From Grimontia hollisae CIP 101886 (GTDB taxonomy: Bacteria; Pseudomonadota; Gammaproteobacteria; Enterobacterales; Vibrionaceae), in contig NZ_ADAQ01000007.1 in assembly GCF_000176515.1 (NCBI RefSeq), forward strand, positions 52,045-116,044: a DNA stretch of 64,000 nt, written 5' to 3'. The translations under genes were made by a program, and so were the position numbers. This document shows, piece by piece, positions 33,088 to 41,271 of this stretch. The notes beneath the pieces were generated by a model. That model saw nothing but the letters and a program-made list of their open reading frames with translations, made no database searches and had not been told where the DNA came from. Every line of letters starts with the position of its first letter. Within the stretch, counting starts at the first letter, position 1.

Positions 33088-34518
33088 ATGAGCCAGACGG
33101 TTATCCCGTTACAGTTTGAACAATACCTGCAAAACAAGGTGTCGCTCGGTCAGCCGACAGATCTGAACGAAATCATTTTTGCCCTGATCCCGGAATTGGA
33201 TTTAAGCCAGCCGATTGACCGCACCGTGACCCTGCCGCCGCAAGGCCAGTGGGTTCACCAACAGGCCGTTGACCAAACCGGTAAATCCGGCAGTAACGCG
33301 GTGGTGTATTCGGTGGTGATCCCCGGCAGCACGGCACCGTTTACGTTCAATGCCATGTTTTTGCGTGACACGCAGGTGCCGAACAGTTGCGCCATGGTGG
33401 TGTATAAGGCCACCGAAACCAAAGAAACCGGCATGGCCCTGACCAAATCCATGCTGATGCAGTTCGACGGTGCCGCCGACGCCGCGCACATTACGATGGA
33501 TGCGGCCACCTGGCAGATTGATTATCAGGCCCGTCTGAACGGCATGGACGAAGACCACCGCCTGCACGGCCTCGATAACTACGGCCACACGGCGTTTATT
33601 GATGGCTTTGCTGTCACCCGCCACAACGTCGATCAAACCAAGTATCTGATTGCACCGGGGGTGGTTTACCTCGGCGGCCTGCGCGTGCAATTAGCTGCGC
33701 AAATGGTGCAAACCGTCTCTGACAAGCCGATCACCTTGTGGCTGGACGCCTACCGCGATGGCACCGCGCTTTCCGCGTATGAAAACCTGCTCCAGGTGAC
33801 AGCCACCAATGACGCATTCACCGACTACACCGACAGTGAGGGCCGCGACCATTACGTGGCAGAGTTGGCGAGGATTAAGGCGGATGGTTCCGTGGTGGAT
33901 TTGCGTGTCAGCGGCAAGATGAACGCGAAGCTGGCCGAGCTTGAAGCCAGGATACTGCGCGGTAAGGTTGGCGATCCTGAATACGCGTTCAGCGCAACAC
34001 CCAAGCCGTGGCAGGTGCCCGCACGCGGAGACATGGCACTTTCACGCGATGTGGATGCGCTGCTTTGGCAGTTCGCTCAGGACAATGGTTTGGTAGTCTC
34101 GCAAGCGCTGAAAGATGCTGACCCGTTCCAATACGCAGGAAAGTATGGCGATGGTGATGGTGTTTCGACCTTTACCCCGCCGGATTTGCATTTGGGGACC
34201 TTCTTGCGTGGTGCGCCAGAAGGGGTGGCACAGGGGGAAACGCAAGGGGATGCCATGAGAGAGATTGAAGGAGGATTTGGTAACGTTACCTATCAAGGTG
34301 ATGGTGGCAAAGTCTCATTAATTACTTCTGGTCCTTTTGAAAACCGAGCTGTCGCCGGCTCTGCTACTGAGCCAGCTTCAATATCTGGCCTGACTGGCGC
34401 AGATGGTGTTTATTTTAAAGCCTCGAAAGTTGTGCCGATTGCATCAGAATTCCGAGGAAAAGCCCTCAACCTTGCCGCATTTATCCACCGGGGCCACAAC
34501 GGAGGCACATCCGCATGA
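33088..34518 (+). CDS. H: Tail fibre protein
   Basis: 476 residues. The N-terminal 150 residues (QFEQYLQNKVSLGQPTDLNEIIFALIP, DRTVTLPPQGQWVHQQ) are the baseplate-attaching tail-collar domain (DUF3751 type); the middle LHGLDNYGHTAFIDGFAV is also typical. The C-terminal 150 residues are Gly-rich with repeated DG and FxxRA patterns and lie in a stretch less GC-rich than the rest, as expected for a recently exchanged receptor-binding tip. The end HRGHNGGTSA is like other fibre tips. Confidence 0.88.
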   Translation: MSQTVIPLQFEQYLQNKVSLGQPTDLNEIIFALIPELDLSQPIDRTVTLPPQGQWVHQQAVDQTGKSGSNAVVYSVVIPGSTAPFTFNAMFLRDTQVPNSCAMVVYKATETKETGMALTKSMLMQFDGAADAAHITMDAATWQIDYQARLNGMDEDHRLHGLDNYGHTAFIDGFAVTRHNVDQTKYLIAPGVVYLGGLRVQLAAQMVQTVSDKPITLWLDAYRDGTALSAYENLLQVTATNDAFTDYTDSEGRDHYVAELARIKADGSVVDLRVSGKMNAKLAELEARILRGKVGDPEYAFSATPKPWQVPARGDMALSRDVDALLWQFAQDNGLVVSQALKDADPFQYAGKYGDGDGVSTFTPPDLHLGTFLRGAPEGVAQGETQGDAMREIEGGFGNVTYQGDGGKVSLITSGPFENRAVAGSATEPASISGLTGADGVYFKASKVVPIASEFRGKALNLAAFIHRGHNGGTSA

Positions 34519-35066
34519 AAACCGCCTACGCATTTCACCCTCAAACCTTGATTTTCACCGGTGCAGTGCCTGTTGCATTGATTGCCGGGTATCCCGATTA
34601 CATCAAGCCCAGGTTTGCGTTGTGGGAGCCGGTACCGGCGCATGATACGGAAACCCAGCAATGCCGCGCTGATCTCGAAAGCCAGACCTGGATAGTTGAA
34701 GCTAAACCCATTGAAGTGACGGCCTACCACAAAGCAACGCAGGCTGAAAATGTGTTCAGTGACGCCAGCGAAGTAACAGACGACTATACGTTGGTTAAGC
34801 CCCAAACCCGCTTTGACGAATGGGATCCGGCATTGGACGCGTGGGTGACCAATGAAACCAACCAGTACCAACACCAGGTTGCCGCCATCACGGACCAGCG
34901 CCGTGCGGCTTATGGCCGGATTTCCGACCCGCTGTATATGGAAGCACACCGGTTAACACGGCAAGGGCGGGAGGTCGAGGCCGAAGAATACGCCTTACAG
35001 GCCGATGCGGCGGTGCAGAAAATCAAAGCCGATCATCCCTGGCCGACGCCACCAGGGGCCGCCTAA
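34515..35066 (+). CDS. Tail fibre assembly/tail-associated protein
   Basis: 183 residues; MKTAYAFHPQTLIFTGAVPVALIAGYPDYIKPRFALWEPVP with the ARISDPLY-like AYGRISDPLYMEAHRLTRQGRE segment are common in the small proteins encoded after phage tail fibres. Probably a fibre-tip chaperone (gpG-like) or a phage tail component. Overlaps the fibre stop by 4 bp. Confidence 0.72.
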   Translation: MKTAYAFHPQTLIFTGAVPVALIAGYPDYIKPRFALWEPVPAHDTETQQCRADLESQTWIVEAKPIEVTAYHKATQAENVFSDASEVTDDYTLVKPQTRFDEWDPALDAWVTNETNQYQHQVAAITDQRRAAYGRISDPLYMEAHRLTRQGREVEAEEYALQADAAVQKIKADHPWPTPPGAA

Positions 35067-35606
35067 ATGCTCACCCTGTCCGCGACCCCCATCCCGCTCA
35101 AAGGCGTAAACGTCACCGCGCGCCAGCAACTTGCCGGGCAGGATATGTCCGGCAGCTCTGCCGCCACCGACCAGGCCGAAACCGGCGACAAAGCCACGGT
35201 GTTGGTGGTGACGGGCACATTGCCATTCAGGCAGGCCAAAGACCTTAATCGCCTGTATACCCTTGCCCGCGCCAAAGACAACAGCGCCCGCGTGACGTAC
35301 CGGATTGCCAACCGCACCGCTGACGCGCTGAAAATCAGCCAGGTGAAATTTCAGGGCACCGTGACCGCACAGGAAGATGCCCAGCTGCGCCAGTGGCAAA
35401 TTGCCTTTGAACTGGTTGAACACCTCAGCGTGGCCGAGCGCACCGAAAAGCGCGAACCGCCAAAACCCGCAGCGCAGCAAAAAGCCACAGGCGTGGCGAC
35501 ACCCGCCTCACTGCCAACCACCTCTGCTGAGGTGCCACCGGACACCGACGTGGAAATGAGCGTGTTTATGAGCGTGCTACATGCGGTAGAAAAGGCACTG
35601 CCATGA
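35067..35606 (+). CDS. Baseplate complex protein, unassigned
   Basis: 179 residues starting on the base after the previous stop. A beta-rich N-terminal 130 residues (MLTLSATPIPLKGVNVTARQQLAG, TVLVVTGTLPFRQAKDLNRLYTLA) and a disordered, Pro-rich tail. Similar proteins occur at this place in K139-like phages; I take it as a baseplate component (perhaps gpU-like) by position. Stop overlaps the next start. Confidence 0.65.
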   Translation: MLTLSATPIPLKGVNVTARQQLAGQDMSGSSAATDQAETGDKATVLVVTGTLPFRQAKDLNRLYTLARAKDNSARVTYRIANRTADALKISQVKFQGTVTAQEDAQLRQWQIAFELVEHLSVAERTEKREPPKPAAQQKATGVATPASLPTTSAEVPPDTDVEMSVFMSVLHAVEKALP

Positions 35607-36289
35607 ATAACGCAAAATTTCGTATCCAATGCTGGAAAGGCAACACATTGACGGACGTCAGCCAGCATCGGCTGACCTTTTCCGATAACGCACCGGGGCG
35701 GGCGCAATTCACTATCAAAGGCGATGCCGACACGCATCAGCTCGTCGCCATTGAGCTGGGATGGGGGGATTCGGTTAAGCGCGTGTTCACCGGCTACATT
35801 GAGCGCGTGTCCCCCGGCAAACCCGGTTACGTGCAAATCTTCTGCCGTGAACTCGCCGCCGTACTGTATCACCAATGGCATGTGGTGATGCGCCACCCCA
35901 ATCTGGCGGGCGTACTCAGCAACCTGTCACAGCAAACCGGGTTGCAGTTCGTCTTTCCTGAAAAAGCTTACAGCCAGACCGCCATCCCCTGTTTCTACTC
36001 AACCGGCAATGGCTACCGCCTGTTAGAGGCAATCGGCCAGGCTTTCAGCATTCCTGATTTCATCTGGCAACAACAAGGCGACGGCAGAATTTATGTGGGA
36101 AGTTGGGCCGATAGCTACTGGGCAAACAAACCCGTTGAACTGCCAACGCAAATTATGAACCCGCACCAGGCACTGAAAAAAACCACCCTGCCTTGCATTC
36201 CGCACCTGAAACCGGGCGTGGTGGTGAATGGCCGCAGGCTGGCAACCGTCGAACACGCAGCAACAGAGACAATCATCGAATGGACGTAA
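35603..36289 (+). CDS. Baseplate hub protein, gpD-like
   Basis: 228 residues. NAKFRIQCWKGNTLTDV and VFTGYIERVSPGKPGYVQIFCREL with LAGVLSNLSQQTGLQFVFP have the pattern of late control/hub (gpD-like) proteins, though shorter than P2 gpD (387). It would form the trimeric hub that holds the spike encoded next. Overlaps the next gene by 10 bp. Confidence 0.7.
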   Translation: MNNAKFRIQCWKGNTLTDVSQHRLTFSDNAPGRAQFTIKGDADTHQLVAIELGWGDSVKRVFTGYIERVSPGKPGYVQIFCRELAAVLYHQWHVVMRHPNLAGVLSNLSQQTGLQFVFPEKAYSQTAIPCFYSTGNGYRLLEAIGQAFSIPDFIWQQQGDGRIYVGSWADSYWANKPVELPTQIMNPHQALKKTTLPCIPHLKPGVVVNGRRLATVEHAATETIIEWT

Positions 36290-37014
36290 ACACGATAAAG
36301 CGCATAATCTATCGCCTGTTCCCAGAGCTAACAGGCGGTTGGCATTTACCACACGCCGCCAAAGTCGTGGCCCTGACAGAATTGCCAAGCGACGGCGATT
36401 TATCTGATCGCTTTTATCCGCACTACGCCGCAGACGTGAAACTGCTGGACAGCAACTTCATGGAACGTGAAGACATTCCAACCCTTCAGGCTGTGCCATT
36501 GCCCGTGTCAGGCATCGGCGAGCACGCCGGAAGGTTAGAGCCGCCCGCCATTGGCGCCATCGTTGAAGTCGCCTTTTTCAATGGTGAGCCGGATAAACCC
36601 TTCATTCGCACCGTGCTGCCGCTGGGCTGGAAGCTGCCCGCCATCCACGCAGGCGAAAGCCGCTACCAGCAGCGCCCAGGGGTTTATCAGCACGTAGACG
36701 GGCAAGGCAACTTCAGAAACATCACCGATAAGCTGGCCCAGCTTCATTGTGGCCTAAGAGAAGTGCGCGCGAACACAGAGCAAGACCACCGTGCCCCCAA
36801 AACATGGATTGGCTCAGACGGTGAGAACGTGCTCAAACTGCTAAGTGAGCTGATGCAAGTGGTCACAGAGCTGGCCGACACCTGCGCCACCCATAAACAC
36901 ACCAGCCCAGAGACAGGCGCACCAACCAGCGGGCCGGATACAGCAGGCGACATGACCAGCAAAGGCCGTGCATCAAGCGCCCTGAAAGGCCGCCTGGATC
37001 CCATCACCAAATAA
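36280..37014 (+). CDS. Baseplate spike / gpV-like protein
   Basis: 244 residues from ATG at 36280, overlapping the hub stop. An OB-fold region (PPAIGAIVEVAFFNGEPDKPFIRTVLPLG) is followed by a glycosylase-less stalk and a tip with HKHTSPETGAPTSGPD, where the His-x-His resembles the metal-binding tip of gpV spikes. It would be the membrane-piercing needle. Last gene of the late operon. Confidence 0.8.
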   Translation: MDVNTIKRIIYRLFPELTGGWHLPHAAKVVALTELPSDGDLSDRFYPHYAADVKLLDSNFMEREDIPTLQAVPLPVSGIGEHAGRLEPPAIGAIVEVAFFNGEPDKPFIRTVLPLGWKLPAIHAGESRYQQRPGVYQHVDGQGNFRNITDKLAQLHCGLREVRANTEQDHRAPKTWIGSDGENVLKLLSELMQVVTELADTCATHKHTSPETGAPTSGPDTAGDMTSKGRASSALKGRLDPITK

Positions 37015-37950
37015 ACCCACGTAAAATAAGCCACCTACCGCGCCAGCGCACCACACACATCACGAACGCCTCACCACATGCCAAACAGCGGCCACGTAAT
37101 CCACAGACGTGAACCTTTCCGCCACGTAAACCGCGCTCCTCCTCCCCTCCCGCGACGTTTACGATCTAAAAAATATTTCAGTTTTGAATTTTGCAAAAAT
37201 ACACCGCCAACCCGCACGGCGGCTGGGGTTTCGCCGACGATCAGGAATTTCAAAAAGTGCGCTTTTTTCCAGTGTTTTTCAGTTTTAACGATCAACCAAG
37301 GCGCAAGGTAAAGGGAGTAACCTACTGATATTAAAGCAATGTCTGTGTTTTACGTGGTCAAAACAGACGATCAGAGGATCAAAAACAACGATCAGCCGCC
37401 ACCACCACGAACCCGCGCCAGCACTGGCACCAACACCAAAAACCGACCGTTGAACAAATTTCAAAACAGGCACCTAAGAGTAATTTCCATCAAGGCGGGT
37501 ATAGTTTTCCTAGAGCGTTCGTGTCATTTTGAGTTGGCGACGTTGGCTAACTCAGAATTGCCCCATTCCTTCTCTGAACCAGCAATCGAAACATCGGCCC
37601 AGTACTCCAGTAGACCAAATTAATCTAATCCGTACTTTGGTCTCTTATACGGAATCTATCCGTAGTTAGACCCCGCAACTATATGTCGACTCACACAAAA
37701 GGTTCATACCTGTTGAGTTTAATAACTAATGTTGAATGTTAACTTTTGTTAGCAAACTTTGTGACAAAACCGAGGATACTCGGTGTAACGTTTCTCACCT
37801 ACTCTACATTTGAGTGTAATACTTATTCAATGAAGCTGAATAATCATTGGGTTGTTGTCATTAATGGTGTTATGTTGAGCAATGTGCTCGATGTTGTAAT
37901 TGATTTGTAAGTCAATTGCTTTCATTAAAAACAAAAAAGGTTTGGTACTC
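37015..37950. other. 936-bp gene-poor junction between late operon and cargo
   Basis: Small frames here look random: low-complexity Pro/Arg-rich peptides and no Shine-Dalgarno. A weak hairpin, CCGCC-AACCCGCA-(C)GGCGG near 37200, may end late transcription. Base composition falls from GC-rich phage DNA to AT-rich DNA toward 37700, marking the boundary of the acquired cassette. A palindrome at 37769 is listed separately. Confidence 0.6.
37769..37784. promoter_or_regulatory. Perfect palindrome upstream of the cargo operon
   Basis: ACCGAG-GATA-CTCGGT, about 170 bp before the first cargo gene. Suitable for a dimeric regulator; no regulator gene is encoded beside it. Confidence 0.4.
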
Positions 37951-38526
37951 ATGAATAAGAGCTTAGATTCGTCAATTGTAAATTTTGATGACTGCTTGGC
38001 TTTAATGCAACTAGGCACCGCAGGTGTGATTAAAATGGAAATTGCCCATAATTATTGGGATGAGATGGGAAATGGAAAATCAGAAGAAGTTCATACTACT
38101 TTATTTAAGCATGTATTAGATGAGCTGGAAGTGACCCCTGAGTATATCCAGCAAACATTAAGCACGTTATCTAAGTCCTCTGGCAATCTATCTTCAGGCT
38201 TATGTTTTGACCGTGAGCAGTTTTATAAAGCGATTGGCTATTTTGGTGTTTCTGAATATTTGGCTCCGTCTAGGTTTAAACATATTTTAAAAGGATTTAA
38301 ACGCTTAGGCCTGTCCGATAAATCTAGCATTTATCATGATCTCCATGTTTCTGTTGATGCTAGACATTCGCAAGGTTGGTTTTATAACGTTTTAGCGCCG
38401 TTAGCAAACAACAACCAGGCTGCTGCGACTGAGATGGCGCGTGGTGCTATATATCGACTAAACAACTCAGCCCGCTATTTGGACGCGGCATTAATCTTTA
38501 TGAAGGAACAAAACCGTGAGTACTGA
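37951..38526 (+). CDS. Heme-oxygenase-like diiron oxidase (HDO family), cargo gene
   Basis: 191 residues from ATG at 37951 with AAAAAAGG ten bases upstream; an upstream in-frame start would add 17 residues. The six metal ligands of HDO enzymes can be placed: Glu30 (KMEIAHNYW), His48 (EEVHTTLF), Glu102 (FGVSEYLAPSRF), and His132, Asp136 and His139 (DLHVSVDARH). Known members such as UndA, BesC, SznF and CADD use O2 and a diiron centre to cut C-C bonds, oxidise amines or make unusual small molecules. The stop overlaps the methyltransferase start by 11 bp. The substrate is unknown. Confidence 0.82.
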   Translation: MNKSLDSSIVNFDDCLALMQLGTAGVIKMEIAHNYWDEMGNGKSEEVHTTLFKHVLDELEVTPEYIQQTLSTLSKSSGNLSSGLCFDREQFYKAIGYFGVSEYLAPSRFKHILKGFKRLGLSDKSSIYHDLHVSVDARHSQGWFYNVLAPLANNNQAAATEMARGAIYRLNNSARYLDAALIFMKEQNREY

Positions 38527-39268
38527 TATTTGGCAAGCAACAAATTACGCTAATCACGCAAGCTATGTATCACAGCTCAGCCAAAAGGTGATGCAGGATC
38601 TTGCCCCACAACCAGGCGAGCGGATCCTGGATTTAGGATGTGGTGATGGCGAGCTGGCAAAAGTGATGCTGGATCTTGGCTGTGACGTTGTCGGCATAGA
38701 CTCAAGTCAAAACATGGTTGAGGCGGCTCAGCAGCGTGGCGTAGATGCACGTGTGGTCGACGCTCAGCAAATGGAATTTAGCAATGAGTTTGATGCTGTG
38801 TTTTCCAATGCCGCCCTGCATTGGATGCCCGAGCAAGCCCAGCTGATCCAGCGTGCTTACCTGGCACTGAAAACAGGCGGACGTTTTGTGGTTGAAATGG
38901 GTGGCCAAGGCAATATCGCCATTCTGTGCAGCGTGATGGAAAGTGTACTGGCAGATCTGGATATAGATTTCGCCTCGCGCAATCCCTGGACCTTTCCCTC
39001 TAGTGAAGAGCAGCAAGCTTTGCTACAGGCGGCTGGTTTTACAGTAGAAAGCATTGCTTTACGTGACAGACCGACAGAACTGCCCACAGATGTACGCGGT
39101 TGGTTTGTTACTTTTACGCAGGGGATTTTAAGTGATCTGGATGAGGCGCAGCGTGCAGAGGCGATAGATCGCATGGTGGAGTTAAGCCGGCCTCAGCTTT
39201 GTGATCAACAAGGTCAATGGTACGCCGATTATAAGCGTCTTAATTTTGTGGCGATTAAGCAGGGCTAG
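38516..39268 (+). CDS. Class I SAM-dependent methyltransferase, cargo gene
   Basis: 250 residues from GTG at 38516, inside the end of the oxidase gene; AAGGAACA upstream is a fair Shine-Dalgarno. Motif I ILDLGCGDGELAKVMLDL, motif II VVGIDSSQNMVEAAQ and motif III FDAVFSNAALHWM define a small-molecule methyltransferase similar to trans-aconitate methyltransferase-type enzymes. More GC-rich than the oxidase gene. The overlap shows that the two act in one pathway. Confidence 0.88.
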   Translation: MSTDIWQATNYANHASYVSQLSQKVMQDLAPQPGERILDLGCGDGELAKVMLDLGCDVVGIDSSQNMVEAAQQRGVDARVVDAQQMEFSNEFDAVFSNAALHWMPEQAQLIQRAYLALKTGGRFVVEMGGQGNIAILCSVMESVLADLDIDFASRNPWTFPSSEEQQALLQAAGFTVESIALRDRPTELPTDVRGWFVTFTQGILSDLDEAQRAEAIDRMVELSRPQLCDQQGQWYADYKRLNFVAIKQG

Positions 39269-39276
39269 GAGGCTGT

Positions 39277-39486
39277 ATGGAACCCACAGCAGTACTGGCG
39301 GATCCCTTGGCTGAGATCGATTTTCTGGCGGAAGGTTTTATGCGGGATCCTTATCCCGTCTACCAGAAGCTGATCGCGCAGGAGCCAGTTTTTTACTCCG
39401 AGCGCTATCGCCACTACAAATACAAAGGCCAAGAATTCGTGTTGGCAAAACACATCCGGTTTGAAGGGAACGACTACCCAAAATAA
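39277..39486 (+). pseudogene. Fragment resembling a cytochrome P450 N-terminus
   Basis: 69 residues, strong AGGAGG Shine-Dalgarno, 8 bp after the methyltransferase. The first 40 residues (FMRDPYPVYQKLIAQEPVFYSE) read like the start of a bacterial P450, but the sequence then departs (RYRHYKYKGQEF) and stops 80 bp before attR; the helices with heme-binding Cys are missing. Most likely the third gene of the cassette, cut when the phage end was formed. The alternative is an unrelated small protein. Confidence 0.55.
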
Positions 39487-39491
39487 AGCAT

Positions 39492-39507
39492 CGCCATTTT
39501 ATCGCCA
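39492..39507 (+). repeat. Putative integrase arm-type site, right copy
   Basis: CGCCATTTTATCGCCA, identical to 4554-4569, 60 bp inside attR. Confidence 0.6.
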
Positions 39508-39566
39508 TCCAATCACTATAAATTCAGTAAAGCACTGTAATTAAACCAATAAAAACAATAGTTACT

Positions 39567-39607
39567 ATAATCGCATCTTACCCGCCTCCCTACGGCGGGC
39601 TTTTTTT
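39567..39607 (+). repeat. attR core (41-bp direct repeat with terminator)
   Basis: Identical to 4400-4440. Here the plus-strand terminator lies directly downstream of the rightward cargo operon and just before the convergent nudC, so it would stop cargo transcription at the phage edge. Confidence 0.93.
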
Positions 39608-39612
39608 GCCTG

Positions 39613-40383
39613 CTACCTGCTGGCACTTGCGGCTGATACACACGCCTCAATCAGACATCTGGCAATGGTGCCTTTCGGTGCCACCAGCGGAAGATTATCA
39701 GCACTAAACCAACGCGCATCCGTCAGTTCTTCATAGTCAGGGTTAATGTCACCACTGGCATAGTCAGCAATAAAACCCACCATCAGGTTGGACGGAAATG
39801 CCCAGGGCTGGCTATCGAAATAGCGAATATTACAAACCTCTATCCCTGTTTCTTCTTTCACTTCGCGCGCCACGCACTGCTCCAGCGTTTCCCCGGTTTC
39901 AACAAAGCCTGCAATGACGGTGTACATGCCGTTTTTGTGGCGGGGATGATGTGCCAGTAAGATTTGATCCCCTTTTTTCACCGCCACAATCACGCACGGC
40001 GATATCTTTGGGTAGTGCACCGCATCGCAAGATGGGCAAACCATCGCTGGATGAGAAGCTTCAAAGTGATTTAGGTTCCCACAGTGACTGCAAAATTTTT
40101 GAGTCTGACGCATATAATCCAGCTGGATTGCACGGCCTGCGAGATTGAATAACGTGGCAGGTAAATGAAGCAGGCTTCTCAACCCATCAAACTCAGCACC
40201 AATTGCATAATGATGCATATCTGCATACACAACAGGATACCCTTCATGACAACCTATTACGTAGCTTGCTTCAACGCATTTATCCAATTGATTTTTTGGG
40301 ATAAGTGGCAGCTTGTGATCGATCTGCCATAGTTTCCCATCAGTTACACAACACAGGTATACAAGATCTTTTTGATCAGACAT
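39613..40383 (-). CDS. nudC: NAD(+)/NADH pyrophosphatase (RNA decapping)
   Basis: 256 residues from ATG at 40383, matching E. coli NudC length; the upstream GTG at 40425 has no Shine-Dalgarno. A zinc ribbon with four Cys (CSHCGN ... CPSCDA) is followed by the Nudix box GFVETGETLEQCVAREVKEE. NudC hydrolyses NADH and removes NAD caps from RNA. Its stop codon lies 5 bp from attR; hemE, its usual downstream neighbour, is now 35 kb away. Confidence 0.95.
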   Translation of the reverse strand: MSDQKDLVYLCCVTDGKLWQIDHKLPLIPKNQLDKCVEASYVIGCHEGYPVVYADMHHYAIGAEFDGLRSLLHLPATLFNLAGRAIQLDYMRQTQKFCSHCGNLNHFEASHPAMVCPSCDAVHYPKISPCVIVAVKKGDQILLAHHPRHKNGMYTVIAGFVETGETLEQCVAREVKEETGIEVCNIRYFDSQPWAFPSNLMVGFIADYASGDINPDYEELTDARWFSADNLPLVAPKGTIARCLIEACVSAASASR

Positions 40384-40525
40384 AACACAACTTCGATCCT
40401 TGCTTAGCCAGACAATTTGGGGCACTCTAAATTCAGTAACCTGATGTTAGACAATTGATGGCCTGAATGATATGGCTGTAATCCTATAAACGCGCTCAGG
40501 TGCGCTGATCATGAGGAACGTGGTC

Positions 40526-41005
40526 ATGCTAAACAAACTTGAAAAAACGCAGCAACAGTGGGGCGGCTACAGTGATGTGATCGACTACTGGTTAACGTTA
40601 AGACAGGAATTGTTGGTCCAGTATTGTAAAGTTGCAGGCCTTTCCGGCAGCAAAAAAAATTGTCTGCCTACCGAAGAAAAATTGAACCGTTTCTGTGAAG
40701 CACTGGTGGATTATATTTCCGCTGGCCACTTCAAAATCTATGACATGGTGATGGAGCACTGGAAAACAATTGGTTTTTCGACCAACGAAGAGATTGATAA
40801 CCTGTATTTCCATATCGTAGAAACCACTGAGCCATTACTGAACTTTAATGACAAATACAGTGATTTTGTACTGGATGATGATAACTTCGCAGGCTTTGAT
40901 AATGATATCTCAATGGTGGGCGAAATCATGGAAATGCGCTTTGAAAAAGAAGACAAGTTGATCCAGCTGATTGCAAACAGCCTTTCCATTTCTCCCGAGG
41001 CATAA
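40526..41005 (+). CDS. rsd: Anti-sigma-70 factor Rsd
   Basis: 159 residues from ATG at 40526 (GAGGAA eight bases before). MLNKLEKTQQQWGGYSDVIDYWL and the all-helical body with an acidic end match Rsd, which sequesters sigma-70 in stationary phase. Divergent from nudC, as in other Vibrionaceae. Confidence 0.93.
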   Translation: MLNKLEKTQQQWGGYSDVIDYWLTLRQELLVQYCKVAGLSGSKKNCLPTEEKLNRFCEALVDYISAGHFKIYDMVMEHWKTIGFSTNEEIDNLYFHIVETTEPLLNFNDKYSDFVLDDDNFAGFDNDISMVGEIMEMRFEKEDKLIQLIANSLSISPEA

Positions 41006-41050
41006 AACCCTTTACCCTGTATTCCAACTGGTGGGTAACGCAGGCGTAAA

Positions 41051-41079
41051 CCTGCCAGATTGCAACAACAATTGGCAGG
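41051..41079. terminator. Inverted repeat after rsd
   Basis: CCTGCCA-g-ATTG-CAACAA-CAAT-TGGCAGG forms an 11-bp stem with one bulge, but no U run follows, so it may be a weak terminator or an RNA-stabilising hairpin. Between rsd and pnuC nothing else is visible. Confidence 0.45.
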
Positions 41080-41271
41080 CTACATATCAAGATCTCATTG
41101 ACGGTGAGGGTATTTAAGATGATAAAGGCCATCATCTGCTTTTAGCACATATTCGCTGTCTGCATAATCTGCGACGCCTTCTTAAACATCTGCTTTATAT
41201 ATCACCGTATAGGGCGGTTCGCTCAAAAATCTGATTTTATCTAACCGATATACGATCTCGTTTAATGGATC

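Larger units (their letters stand above)
4400..39607. mobile_element. Complete P2-superfamily prophage (K139/HP1-like), about 35.2 kb
   Basis: Bounded by a perfect 41-bp direct repeat. Gene order is that of P2-like phages: int and cI leftward, cox and cII rightward, replication gene A, cargo, then portal and terminase leftward and the head, tail and baseplate genes rightward. Sheath, tube and baseplate proteins resemble the DUF2586, DUF2597 and DUF2590 types that I associate with K139/HP1 rather than P2 itself. Every expected structural class is present with intact frames, so the prophage is probably inducible. It lies between nudC and hemE and breaks no host ORF. Confidence 0.93.

Noticed and set aside
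37339..37623. 94-codon frame between the spike gene and the cargo cassette
   Set aside because: No Shine-Dalgarno, low-complexity Pro/Arg/Thr start and no likeness to any family; spans the composition break.
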